Part shown: piece by piece, positions 7,881 to 15,420 of the stretch
How the letters are laid out: each line of letters begins with the position of its first letter
Position numbering within the stretch: the first letter of the stretch is position 1
Assembly (NCBI RefSeq): GCF_026651875.1
Contig: NZ_CP104067.1
Location: 1,178,001-1,242,000, forward strand
DNA: 64,000 bases
Direction: 5' to 3'
From: Alicyclobacillus fastidiosus
Lineage (GTDB): Bacteria; Bacillota; Bacilli; Alicyclobacillales; Alicyclobacillaceae
The notes under the pieces: model-generated
What the model was told of the DNA's origin: nothing
Databases searched by the model: none
What the model saw: the letters and a program-made list of their open reading frames with translations, nothing else
Position numbers and translations under genes: made by a program

Positions 7881-9516
7881 GAGCGTGTCCGAAAAGCCCG
7901 CAATTTTGAGTAAATAGCAAAACGCACCGATCCGCAAAACTGGTAAAATTGAAGGTATCCAGCCGTCAAATTTTCCAGTTCTGGAGGTGCGTTTTTCCAT
8001 AGATTTGCAGTTAGACCTGCTTCCATACGCCTATTATAACACGCTTGGCTTCGACCCCGAACTCGTTGATTACGTAGATCACATTGACGACTCATTCCTG
8101 GACCTGCTCGTCGGACCCCTGTACGACAAGAGAGGACGCAGACCCGCATCTCCAATCGCCTATTTCCGGATGCACTATCTGTATTTCACTAGGCCGGAGA
8201 TTACCTCATTCCGTCAATTGTGCAAACAGTTGCGAGACCCAAAGAACCAGGCGTGGCGCAGCTTCATCGGTGTACCCAATCCAGCAAAGGTTCCGTCACA
8301 CCAGAGCCTGAGTGACTTCCGTAACAAAGTAGGGCCGGACGTATTCGAACAAATTCGTGACGAGTTTATACGTCAATCCATTCACATGGAGGGATTCATC
8401 CAGGACACCCTCGCCGCTATTGACTCTCGTCCGATTTACGCCAATGTCAACGGATACAAGAAAAAACGCTGCGATTGTGAGGTTAAGTCAGTTTGCACAT
8501 GTGAAAAAACGTTTTCTGACCCGGACGCCACCTATGGGGCACAGCGCAGCAAGGTGAACCAGAACCGTTTCTTCGTTGGTTACCGGAAGCACTCGATTGC
8601 AGTAAGAACATCTCAAGGACCTGTGGCCTTGTTGTCTATCCTTAAGCCTGCGAATGTGGGCGACATTCGAGTGATGCTTCCACTGATAGAGAAACTCCGG
8701 CAGATTAACGAAATGCGCACTCAGTATCTCGTTGCCGACATGGGTTACATAGATGCGGATGACCAGAAGGAGGCATACCACAAACACAGTATGGCTGTGG
8801 TTACAGGGTTTCGCAGTGGTATGGTGATGCCAGAGGAATGTAATGAACATGGGCAACCTGAGTGCGAACAAGGCGAACGACTGATTTGGGATGGCTTTGA
8901 CTGGAAAACGGCCACTTCCTGGTTTCGTGGGGACTCAGAGAAATGCCAGTCATGCCCGCTATCCGGGGTATGCAGCAGGCAATTCGAATTTTCCTTTGAC
9001 GACAAACCGATTGCATACGGCCCGGTGCCACAAGGCACCATGCTGCATGCCCAGATGCTTGATTTCAGAAGGCAGATTGAGCTGTCCTTTGCGCAAGAGT
9101 CCAATGAGTTGACAACAGTTATGAAACACAAGAAGGTGCCTGTACGAACAAACAAACGAGTACAGTCCTTCTTCACCATGCAGGATATATTCCAGCTCAT
9201 GCAGGCGAGGATAGGTCACATTCGAGAGACCATGCTGCCTGATGACCACATAGAGCGAATTACACAAATGTATACAGTCCAGGCCGAGCAATTGAAACTC
9301 GATATCGCTGCATAGGCAAGCAGAACCTGGAAAATAAACAAAAGCCAATGTTACTGACAAGGGGTTCGTGCGCCCATTTTCAAGGGTGAGCAGGCAATGT
9401 GTTCCCATACGGAGGCATTCACCAAATTACCAAGTAAACTTATCCCATATCAGGAAGCCTGTATTCATGTATTTGGCTAGACATTTACTCGAATCGGATG
9501 CTTTTCGGACAACCTC
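7881..9516 (+). mobile_element. IS1182-type insertion sequence, complete
   Basis: A 1636-bp element with terminal inverted repeats GAGCGTGTCCGAAAAGC (left) and GAGGTTGTCCGAAAAGC (right, read on the minus strand), 15 of 17 identical. It is flanked by a TATAA direct repeat (7876-7880 and 9517-9521), and splicing across it restores a host reading frame. It carries one transposase gene, so it looks intact and possibly active. Confidence 0.9.
7987..9315 (+). CDS. IS1182-family DDE transposase
   Basis: A 442-aa transposase. The N-terminal part (YFRMHYLYFTRPEITSFRQL, SHQSLSDFRNKVG) and the catalytic core are typical of IS1182: first Asp in LAAIDSRPIYANVN, second Asp in YLVADMGYIDADDQ, and a late Glu in RRQIELSFAQESNE-type context. 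A zinc-knuckle-like cluster, CQSCPLSGVC, sits between the second Asp and the Glu. The GTG start follows CTGGAG. Its frame fills the element between the inverted repeats, without visible lesion. Confidence 0.88.
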   Translation: MRFSIDLQLDLLPYAYYNTLGFDPELVDYVDHIDDSFLDLLVGPLYDKRGRRPASPIAYFRMHYLYFTRPEITSFRQLCKQLRDPKNQAWRSFIGVPNPAKVPSHQSLSDFRNKVGPDVFEQIRDEFIRQSIHMEGFIQDTLAAIDSRPIYANVNGYKKKRCDCEVKSVCTCEKTFSDPDATYGAQRSKVNQNRFFVGYRKHSIAVRTSQGPVALLSILKPANVGDIRVMLPLIEKLRQINEMRTQYLVADMGYIDADDQKEAYHKHSMAVVTGFRSGMVMPEECNEHGQPECEQGERLIWDGFDWKTATSWFRGDSEKCQSCPLSGVCSRQFEFSFDDKPIAYGPVPQGTMLHAQMLDFRRQIELSFAQESNELTTVMKHKKVPVRTNKRVQSFFTMQDIFQLMQARIGHIRETMLPDDHIERITQMYTVQAEQLKLDIAA

Positions 9517-9688
9517 TATAAACATGTTGGGCGAAAAGACCTCTCCCCAACTGAGTCCCAGGAGACGTTTAAGTTGTGGATGAGAAATACCAACCACGAA
9601 TTTGGGTTGTACGTTTACATCGTATTCAACAAAACAAACCAGAAACTAAGTGGAATTACCTTCAAGGAAACAAGTCGCTAATAAGTCG

Positions 9689-9780
9689 TTATGGGACTAA
9701 CCTGCCCTTGAATCCCATAAACACGGTTGACACCAAAGGGTATAATCATGCAATCGGCTTCGTTCTATTTTATTCAACAC
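9689..9780 (+). repeat. Cassette repeat r4
   Basis: TTATGGGA...TCCCATAA arms bracket the core CTGCCC (9702-9707), followed by TATAATCATGC and TATTCAACA. The left 19 bases TTATGGGACTAACCTGCCC are identical to r9. It lies between the 3' end of the DUF3889 gene and the 3' end of the lipoprotein gene at 9814. Confidence 0.7.
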
Positions 9781-9813
9781 AGTGATAAGTCTCTGCAAGA
9801 AGGAGTACATGCT

Positions 9814-10344
9814 TCAGGAATAGCCAAATGAATTTGCGATACCGCTCAACTGAGACTTAGACAGATCTGGTTTGCTTTCGGCTAAATTTGCTCCTGCTCT
9901 AGAGGAGGGGATGTCATAAAAAATTCCATTTTTAATCCACAATAATTGTGTCACAGATCCGTTATTGGAGAAGTATGCTTTCGTGCCATCAGCTAGTTTG
10001 GTATTGCAGATGACGCCACTGACCGAGGCAAGTGTTGCATTAGCGTCAACGGATGCTGCGCTTTCTTCTAGTGCTTCGAGCTGTTTGCCCCCACCCATGA
10101 AAATATCAATATTATGATTAAGGTTTTCTCCGTGGGCGATCCGTGCGTCTTGTAGTGGGAATGGAACTTTGGTTGGCAACTCTAGATTTTTTAATCCTGA
10201 TTTTTTGATTGCGCTTTTCAAAGCATCCATTTGTGATTTAGGAACGTTTTTTAAAGCAGAGTAATTAGGATGTGACTGTGAACTACATCCAGATACCATC
10301 AATACGGTTAAAACGCTTATCAGTGAAAGCTGTATAAAGCGCAT
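9814..10344 (-). CDS. Lipoprotein, DUF4367-like
   Basis: A 176-aa exported lipoprotein: signal sequence MRFIQLSLISVLTVLMVSGC with lipobox VSGC, so the mature protein starts at a lipidated Cys. The second half (VTQLLWIKNGIFYDIPSS, then SKSQLSGIANSFGYS) resembles the C-terminus of DUF4367/LolA-like proteins, in which a W-x-x-x-G-x-x-Y strand precedes an L-x-x-I-A-x-S helix. That match is weak. Function is unknown. The start is preceded by GGGGGG. Single gene between r4 and r5, with its 3' end towards r4. Confidence 0.75.
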   Translation of the reverse strand: MRFIQLSLISVLTVLMVSGCSSQSHPNYSALKNVPKSQMDALKSAIKKSGLKNLELPTKVPFPLQDARIAHGENLNHNIDIFMGGGKQLEALEESAASVDANATLASVSGVICNTKLADGTKAYFSNNGSVTQLLWIKNGIFYDIPSSRAGANLAESKPDLSKSQLSGIANSFGYS

Positions 10345-10404
10345 GTTATCCCCCCATATGGATACCTATTCCACATCCAAAGAGTGTAATCCTTGTAAAT
10401 CCTT

Positions 10405-10510
10405 ATTGAACTATACTGCCCGAGAGTCCCATTAGGACCGGTTTTGCTGATTGTATGTTCATGCATTACCTTAACGAATCGCTTCTGGGACATTTGCCCC
10501 AAAGTTCAAT
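10405..10510 (+). repeat. Cassette repeat r5
   Basis: Begins ATTGAACTATACTGCCC and ends GCCCCAAAGTTCAAT, so the outermost 8 bases are perfect inverted repeats (ATTGAACT/AGTTCAAT). The inner block is GTATGTTCATGC. Its right end overlaps the stop codon of the minus-strand gene at 10506: the TGA is part of the repeat's terminal TTGAACTTT. Confidence 0.75.
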
Positions 10511-11303
10511 TGGATTTATCACATAAGACCACATCAAGGACGTTTTGAATTTGTTCAGGACTTGCAATACTGTGGTTAACTGACAAGAAGGATAGGAGAG
10601 TAATCGGTCTGTCTGTTTGACTCGCTGCAAACACCTTGTGATGCCCATCAAGAAGATAGTGTGCAAGACACCAGTGAGTATCAATATCCGATGTTAGGTC
10701 TCCAAAATCTGGTTCAGGTGACCTAATGTCGAGTACAGAAATTGCAAGGGCTGTAGGTTGGTCACCACCGATTAACCGTTCCTGATATTCTTGTACGACA
10801 TCTTCATCGAGCCAATGCGGTGGAAACAATGGAACTATAAACTCGAAAAACAGCGACTTGTTTGGAATAGGTCTGGTAAGCGTTCGATAGTATTTTGTTC
10901 TTGGGTAATTTGGTAAGCCGTAATAACGATTCAAACCCCACAATGTAACTTGTTCGTGAGAAAAGTAATCATTTGGCTCGTTTGGCGTAACCAATAACGG
11001 AAAAACACGATGTAGTCCTACGTGGTAATCACCCACAGGCATGACCGTTGAAACTGCCATGGTCAACTCGTCAGTTAAGTCCGTTAGTCCAGACCTCAAT
11101 TCATTGGGAACATATGCGTGGAAATCCCGATTGGGAGCCGTCCCGTTACTCTCAAATAGAAACTCACATGTGTCACATGTCGGACCGATTTCGTAAGCCT
11201 TGGTGCCGTTGATGTGCAATTCCCGCACCCATCTCTTAGGCGTTAGGATATTGACGGTTGAGTTACTGGATTTAATTTTTTTTTGCATAGCCTGCAATAA
11301 CAT
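10506..11303 (-). CDS. Hypothetical protein with DGHHK motif
   Basis: A 265-aa cytoplasmic protein I do not recognise. A CDTCEF pair of cysteines lies near residue 45, and a conserved-looking block DTHWCLAHYLLDGHHKVFAA followed by RPITLLSFLSVNHSI near residues 215-250. D-G-H-H/N-K motifs occur in ParB/Srx-type domains and in uncharacterised Actinobacterial and Bacillus proteins, but the resemblance is too short for a call. The stop codon lies inside repeat r5. Start ATG 11303 has GGGAG upstream; ATG 11288 is an alternative. Single gene between r5 and r6. Confidence 0.6.
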   Translation of the reverse strand: MLLQAMQKKIKSSNSTVNILTPKRWVRELHINGTKAYEIGPTCDTCEFLFESNGTAPNRDFHAYVPNELRSGLTDLTDELTMAVSTVMPVGDYHVGLHRVFPLLVTPNEPNDYFSHEQVTLWGLNRYYGLPNYPRTKYYRTLTRPIPNKSLFFEFIVPLFPPHWLDEDVVQEYQERLIGGDQPTALAISVLDIRSPEPDFGDLTSDIDTHWCLAHYLLDGHHKVFAASQTDRPITLLSFLSVNHSIASPEQIQNVLDVVLCDKSN

Positions 11304-11344
11304 ACCGTCACACTCCCAGTATCGACACTACAACATGAATCACT

Positions 11345-11385
11345 CTGTCGCTAGTCTGCCCGTTAGCTGCGTAACGAGTCGTTTA
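11345..11385 (+). repeat. Cassette repeat r6 (short form)
   Basis: Core CTGCCC 11356-11361 with left arm CTGTCGCTA and right arm GTTAGCTGCGTAAC. The arms do not pair with each other. The left arm instead is complementary to the right arm of r7. No long 3' block follows; the zinc-ribbon gene's stop lies 31 bases beyond the core. Confidence 0.65.
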
Positions 11386-11392
11386 TGGATGG

Positions 11393-11602
11393 TTACGGAG
11401 CACCTGGATACGGGTCAAAAAGCATGATGTGACCGCACTCACTACAGGTGCGATTAATCACATCCAGTTGTCCATCAAGTACTTTCCGTTGTCCGAGAAA
11501 GACCTTGCGTTCGTAAAATAACTCATTTCCACAAGCTGAGCATTTAATCGGACGCCCATTGACTTCGTGTTTTTTTGGTTCGTGTTCAGCCAACATCCAC
11601 AC
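11393..11602 (-). CDS. Small zinc-ribbon protein
   Basis: A 69-aa protein with two CxxC knuckles, IKCSACGNELF and RTCSECGHIMLF, separated by about 25 residues, matching a family of small nucleic-acid-binding or hypothetical zinc-ribbon proteins in Bacillales. No other domain is present. It occupies the whole interval between r6 and r7 and appears to have been inserted as a unit, because the outer arms of r6 and r7 are complementary to each other. Function unknown. Confidence 0.7.
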   Translation of the reverse strand: MWMLAEHEPKKHEVNGRPIKCSACGNELFYERKVFLGQRKVLDGQLDVINRTCSECGHIMLFDPYPGAP

Positions 11603-11639
11603 CGCATTTCTAATTATTTTAAGTAATCCAAGGAGAACC

Positions 11640-11690
11640 TCTGTTGCATTTATCTGCCCGATAGCGACAGAATTATCGCACTCGTCAGCG
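11640..11690 (+). repeat. Cassette repeat r7 (short form)
   Basis: Core CTGCCC 11654-11659; left arm GTTGCATTTAT, right arm TAGCGACAG. The right arm pairs with the left arm of r6, and the left arm pairs imperfectly with the right arm of r6. It ends a few bases before the stop codon of the lipoprotein gene at 11696. Confidence 0.65.
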
Positions 11691-11695
11691 ACTGT

Positions 11696-12163
11696 TTATT
11701 TATGCTGACTTAAGAAAACACTCAAGTCACCAGCTATTTCAAAGGGTATTTCTTTGCTTCCTTCTTTCGAGAATCCATCCAATTCAATGTCTGGATGATT
11801 AAAATCAAGCAACGTGGAATCCCCAAACACTTGTTTTATTGGAGCGTAAAAAGTGAACTGTGTGGATTGCCCTTTATCCAAAGTAACTATGGATTGGTTT
11901 GTCCTACCTTTAATTTGAAAGGGATTCGACTCGTGTCCATTTTGAAGTTTTATTGGATAGTCTAGATATAAAGAAAGGTGAGTTAATTCCATGGGCGATG
12001 TACTCATTATTTGAATCGTATATGTTTCTGCACCATTCATCGATTGCTGATTAAGCAATTTGAAGTGAACATCTTTATCATCAAATATCTGCGGTGTGGT
12101 TGAACACCCTGATACTACCCCGAACAACATCGCACTACACAAGAACAAACCAAGTTTCTTCAA
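11696..12163 (-). CDS. Lipoprotein of unknown function
   Basis: A 155-aa exported lipoprotein with signal peptide LKKLGLFLCSAMLFGVVSGC and lipobox VSGC. I place the start at TTG 12163 because GGAAGGAG lies just upstream and the signal peptide begins there; the longer ATG reading from 12205 would add 14 residues before the signal. The mature part looks beta-rich (YTIQIMSTSPMELTHLSLYL, STQFTFYAPIKQVF) but matches no family I know. Single gene between r7 and r8, with its 3' end at r7. Confidence 0.7.
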   Translation of the reverse strand: MKKLGLFLCSAMLFGVVSGCSTTPQIFDDKDVHFKLLNQQSMNGAETYTIQIMSTSPMELTHLSLYLDYPIKLQNGHESNPFQIKGRTNQSIVTLDKGQSTQFTFYAPIKQVFGDSTLLDFNHPDIELDGFSKEGSKEIPFEIAGDLSVFLSQHK

Positions 12164-12240
12164 TTCTGTTCTCCTTCCAATTTTACACTCAGATACATAA
12201 TACACCCTTCGTTAGAGCACTTACGTCATGAAACGAAACA

Positions 12241-12362
12241 ATGGCTGTTTTGTCGCTCTTCTGCCCAATAGTGCCATAAAGCCTGTTGATCCGTCGCTGT
12301 ATGTTCATACAGCGTGAAGCAGCAGAGCTTATAGAATTTACGCCCCCGTTGTTCAATAACCA
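12241..12362 (+). repeat. Cassette repeat r8
   Basis: Core CTGCCC 12261-12266, ATGGC/GCCAT arm ends, inner block GTATGTTCATAC, then GAAGCAGCAGAGCTTATAG and the 3' end TTTACGCCCCCGTTGTTCAATAAC. The right half closely resembles r3. Confidence 0.75.
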
Positions 12363-12563
12363 CACTACTAGACGAATGAGAACTGTCCGTACTACGAGGA
12401 TTGCCAGGTTGCTCTTTGTCAGAGAACCACTTGCACACTCCTGCTCAGATGTACAACAACAAAAGTGTTTATAAATAGAACATCCCTAATCGCTTGAACG
12501 CCGAATAACCGGTCCAATAAAAGGTTAATATCATACAGATAAATCCTTAGGAGTGTACAATCG

Positions 12564-14279
12564 ATGGGAAACATGATGGCTGTGAGCGGCTCTGGCTCGC
12601 AATCCGGAACGACTCAAAAAACACTTGGCCAGTATTTGTTCGATTGCCTGAAGCTGGAGGGCATTACTGAAATTTTTGGTGTCCCCGGAGACTATAATTT
12701 TACACTGCTAGATACGCTGGAACGGTATAACGGCATCCGGTTTATCAATGGACGGAACGAACTGAACTCGGGCTATGCGGCGGATGGCTACGCAAGAATC
12801 AAAGGCATAGCCGCTCTTATTACGACCTTTGGAGTAGGGGAACTCAGTGCCTGCAATGCAATAGCTGGTGCCAACAGCGAGAATGTGCCGATGATTCACA
12901 TTGTGGGGGCGCCTCCTGAGAAGGATCAAAAGGAGCACAAGCTGATGCACCACACTCTAATGGACGGAAATTTTAATGTCTTTCGAACAGTGTATGAGCA
13001 GATTACGGCTTATACCGCAGTGCTCACGCCGGAAAACGCCGAGATTGTAATTCCGACCGCGATTCGCATTGCGAAGGAAAAGAAAAAGCCGGTATACCTG
13101 GTTGTAGCCGATGATTTAGTGACCAAGCCGATCAACATCCGGAAAGAGCCGGAACCGACACGTCCAACGTCCAGCCTGAAAACCCTTCAGGCAGCAGCAG
13201 ATCATGTCCGCCAACTACTGGAGCGTGCCCACCGCCCGGTTATTCTAGTCGACCTCAAAACGATGCGTTTCGGCCTTCAGACAGCGGTTCGCCAGCTGGC
13301 CGACGCCATGAACGTTCCTGTTGTGACGATGATGTCAGGCAAGGGAGCATTCGACGAGACCCATCCCAACTATATCGGAATGTATGAAGGAGCTTTTGGT
13401 AGTTCCTTAGTTCAAAAGACGGTAGAAAATGCTGACTGTGTCATTGCGGTCGGCATGGTATGGTCAGACATTAACACCGCAACGTTCACCGCAAAGCTAA
13501 ATCCGCTGGTAACGGTTAATATTCAACCGGACATGGTCAAGGTCGCTGAAGCGGAATATTCGAATGTATTGGCAGCCGACATGCTGCTTTCGGTACAGGG
13601 ATTGGGGTACAGGGGCCAAGGAGTGCAAGGAAATGTGTCATTCCCGTACGACCAAATCACCGGCAGTGTTGACCAACCGCTGAATGCGGCCGGCTATTAT
13701 CCCCGTTTTCAGCAGATGCTGAAAGAGGGCGATATTGTCATCGCCGAGACCGGATCGTTCTACTATGGGATGGCGCAGGTCAGACTGCCGCGCAATGTAA
13801 CATATATTGCACAAGGAGGCTGGCAGTCAATCGGATACGCCACACCCTCAGCGTACGGTGCTAGTATCGCCGCGCCAGACCGTCGGGTGCTGCTTTTTAC
13901 GGGGGACGGCTCCCTACAGCTCACAGCCCAGGAAATCAGCTCCATGCTCTATTATGGCTGTAAGCCCATTATCTTGGTTTTGAACAACGATGGTTATACC
14001 ATCGAGAAATATTTGAATGTCAAAACAGAGATAAAGGATCAGCGATATAACCAAATCCCGCGCTGGTCTTACACCAAGCTCGCTGAAGTATTTGGAGGCG
14101 ATGCGTTTAACATGACAGTCCGGACGAATGGAGAGCTTGATCGAGCTTTAACCCAAGCTGAAAAGGAACATGCCGGAAGACTCTGCATCATTGAAATGAT
14201 CGCCAGCGATCCGATGGACGCACCCGAGTATATGGTCCGGATGCGCAGTTATATGGAGAAGCAGCAAAGTCAGAAATAG
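12564..14279 (+). CDS. ipdC: Thiamine-diphosphate 2-keto acid (indole/phenylpyruvate) decarboxylase
   Basis: A 571-aa enzyme of the pyruvate/indolepyruvate decarboxylase family. Catalytic Glu is in INGRNELNSGYAADGYAR, the His pair in LMHHTLMDGNF, and the ThDP/Mg site runs from FTGDGSLQLTAQE to VLNNDGYTIEK. Family members decarboxylate 2-keto acids from amino acids (indolepyruvate, phenylpyruvate, branched-chain) to aldehydes; the preferred substrate cannot be read here. ATG 12564 has AGGAG upstream, and a terminator follows at 14291. It is the only gene between r8 and r9 and has no pathway neighbours, fitting acquisition as a single-gene unit. Confidence 0.85.
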   Translation: MGNMMAVSGSGSQSGTTQKTLGQYLFDCLKLEGITEIFGVPGDYNFTLLDTLERYNGIRFINGRNELNSGYAADGYARIKGIAALITTFGVGELSACNAIAGANSENVPMIHIVGAPPEKDQKEHKLMHHTLMDGNFNVFRTVYEQITAYTAVLTPENAEIVIPTAIRIAKEKKKPVYLVVADDLVTKPINIRKEPEPTRPTSSLKTLQAAADHVRQLLERAHRPVILVDLKTMRFGLQTAVRQLADAMNVPVVTMMSGKGAFDETHPNYIGMYEGAFGSSLVQKTVENADCVIAVGMVWSDINTATFTAKLNPLVTVNIQPDMVKVAEAEYSNVLAADMLLSVQGLGYRGQGVQGNVSFPYDQITGSVDQPLNAAGYYPRFQQMLKEGDIVIAETGSFYYGMAQVRLPRNVTYIAQGGWQSIGYATPSAYGASIAAPDRRVLLFTGDGSLQLTAQEISSMLYYGCKPIILVLNNDGYTIEKYLNVKTEIKDQRYNQIPRWSYTKLAEVFGGDAFNMTVRTNGELDRALTQAEKEHAGRLCIIEMIASDPMDAPEYMVRMRSYMEKQQSQK

Positions 14280-14290
14280 TCCCGATTAAC

Positions 14291-14332
14291 AAGGGTGTTC
14301 CTGATATGATCTTTCAGGGGCATCCTTTTTTT
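14291..14332 (+). terminator. Terminator after ipdC
   Basis: GGGTGTTCCTGA and TCAGGGGCATCC form a hairpin with one mismatch, followed by TTTTTTT. Confidence 0.75.
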
Positions 14333-14636
14333 GCGTTTGCAAATTAATTTAGTCATTGTCTCCAAAGTATTTGAGCAATCCGCGCCAGAACTAGATATAT
14401 AATGATCTAAAAAATATGGGAATGTCTTAAACGGTCTATAATAGCCTTGGGCAGTCGTTTTTCTACAACTAACATAAAGGAGTTTCAATAAAAACCTCAT
14501 TTAGTTATGATAAGGTTCTCCGAGTTCAAACCTCAAATGAATGTCATGACGTAAGCCTGGAAACTTATGTTCAATATATTGAAAGCAACTGGTCCTTCAC
14601 TCGCCCCCTCCATTACCTAAAGAATTTGGGATGTTC

Positions 14637-14775
14637 TTATGGGACTAACCTGCCCACTAACGGCACAAGACATCGGTGCGAGAAAGTGTATATCCATGCA
14701 CAAACGCATTCAAAAGCTTGTGGGGTATGGGGTTAATGCCCCCGTTGACTGACTCTTACTGTATTTACGCCCCAA
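14637..14775 (+). repeat. Cassette repeat r9 (hybrid)
   Basis: The left 19 bases up to the core CTGCCC (14650-14655) are identical to r4, while the ~50 bases right of the core are about 86% identical to r2, through TATATCCATGC. The arms therefore do not pair. 3' ends GCCCCCGTTGACTGAC and TTTACGCCCC follow. It lies next to the 3' end of the lipoprotein gene at 14791. The stretch from the ipdC terminator to this repeat (14333-14636) holds no gene I can support. Confidence 0.7.
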
Positions 14776-14790
14776 GATCTATTTATCGGG

Positions 14791-15333
14791 CTAAGACGGT
14801 GACACAACTTTTGTCCACAGCACCTTAGCTCCGCCTTGGTTACCCTGAATCGCCATAATAACGAATCGCCAATCTTTCGGATTGACTGGTTTATTGGTAC
14901 GTGCAGTAAATCTCGCAGTGGCTTGAGTGGTGTTCACCACATTAAACCAGTTATTTGCAACTCTTGCCGTCTGAATGGGCTGAACCCCCAACGATTGTAA
15001 TGAAGCATTTTCAACAGTAGGATTAAACCATCCACCGTATGCGAAGTTGTCGGCATTGTCAGTTTCTATATCACTAACGGTGGCTCCGTCTTTGTTTGTG
15101 ACGATCAGGAATACCTCACAATCCTTCTGGTCATAGTTCTGGCTCCAGTCGGACACATTTACCCTAAACTGAGTTTGATACTGTGATTTTGGGGAGGACA
15201 GAAAGCTCGGACCGTTGTCGATGGCGAACGACACAGCATAATGGTTCGACTGAGGGTTATGATTCGGTGTAACGGAGCAACCACTTAAAGCAAGACAAGC
15301 AATCGTAATGCTTGGTATCAAACCTTTTTTCAC
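14791..15333 (-). CDS. Lipoprotein of unknown function
   Basis: A 180-aa exported lipoprotein: MKKGLIPSITIACLALSGCS with lipobox LSGC. The mature part is beta-rich (NHYAVSFAIDNGPSF, WFNVVNTTQATARFTART) and has no family I recognise. The start is a GTG at 15333 with only a weak Shine-Dalgarno. It lies between r9 and the intron-split r10, with its 3' end at r9; it is the third lipoprotein gene in this array. Confidence 0.68.
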   Translation of the reverse strand: MKKGLIPSITIACLALSGCSVTPNHNPQSNHYAVSFAIDNGPSFLSSPKSQYQTQFRVNVSDWSQNYDQKDCEVFLIVTNKDGATVSDIETDNADNFAYGGWFNPTVENASLQSLGVQPIQTARVANNWFNVVNTTQATARFTARTNKPVNPKDWRFVIMAIQGNQGGAKVLWTKVVSPS

Positions 15334-15420
15334 TATTAATCACACGCCCTTCTCCATACGATTATTCAATGGCAAAGCGCCAAGTCCTTGGAGTGGCGGT
15401 ATGTAGGGTGAGTTTGATAT

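Larger units (their letters stand above)
7690..9681 (+). pseudogene. DUF3889-type secreted protein interrupted by an IS element
   Basis: The gene starts at ATG 7690 with a signal peptide (MKVWFLLLAFCISSVCLF, Ala-rich cleavage region) and the segment YSKWGLLAVQEAKKRYPN then VIDY, as in DUF3889 proteins. At 7880 it is cut by an IS1182-type element. Removing the IS (7881-9516) and one copy of the TATAA duplication restores the frame: DYKHVGRKDLSPTESQ..., WMRNTNHEFGLYVYIVF, then ETSR-stop at 9681. The restored protein has 116 aa, the usual family length, so the insertion is recent and the rest has not drifted. It is the only resident gene between r3 and r4. Confidence 0.85.

Noticed and set aside
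12226..12474. Short frames over repeat r8
   Set aside because: They translate the repeat itself on both strands and lack start signals.
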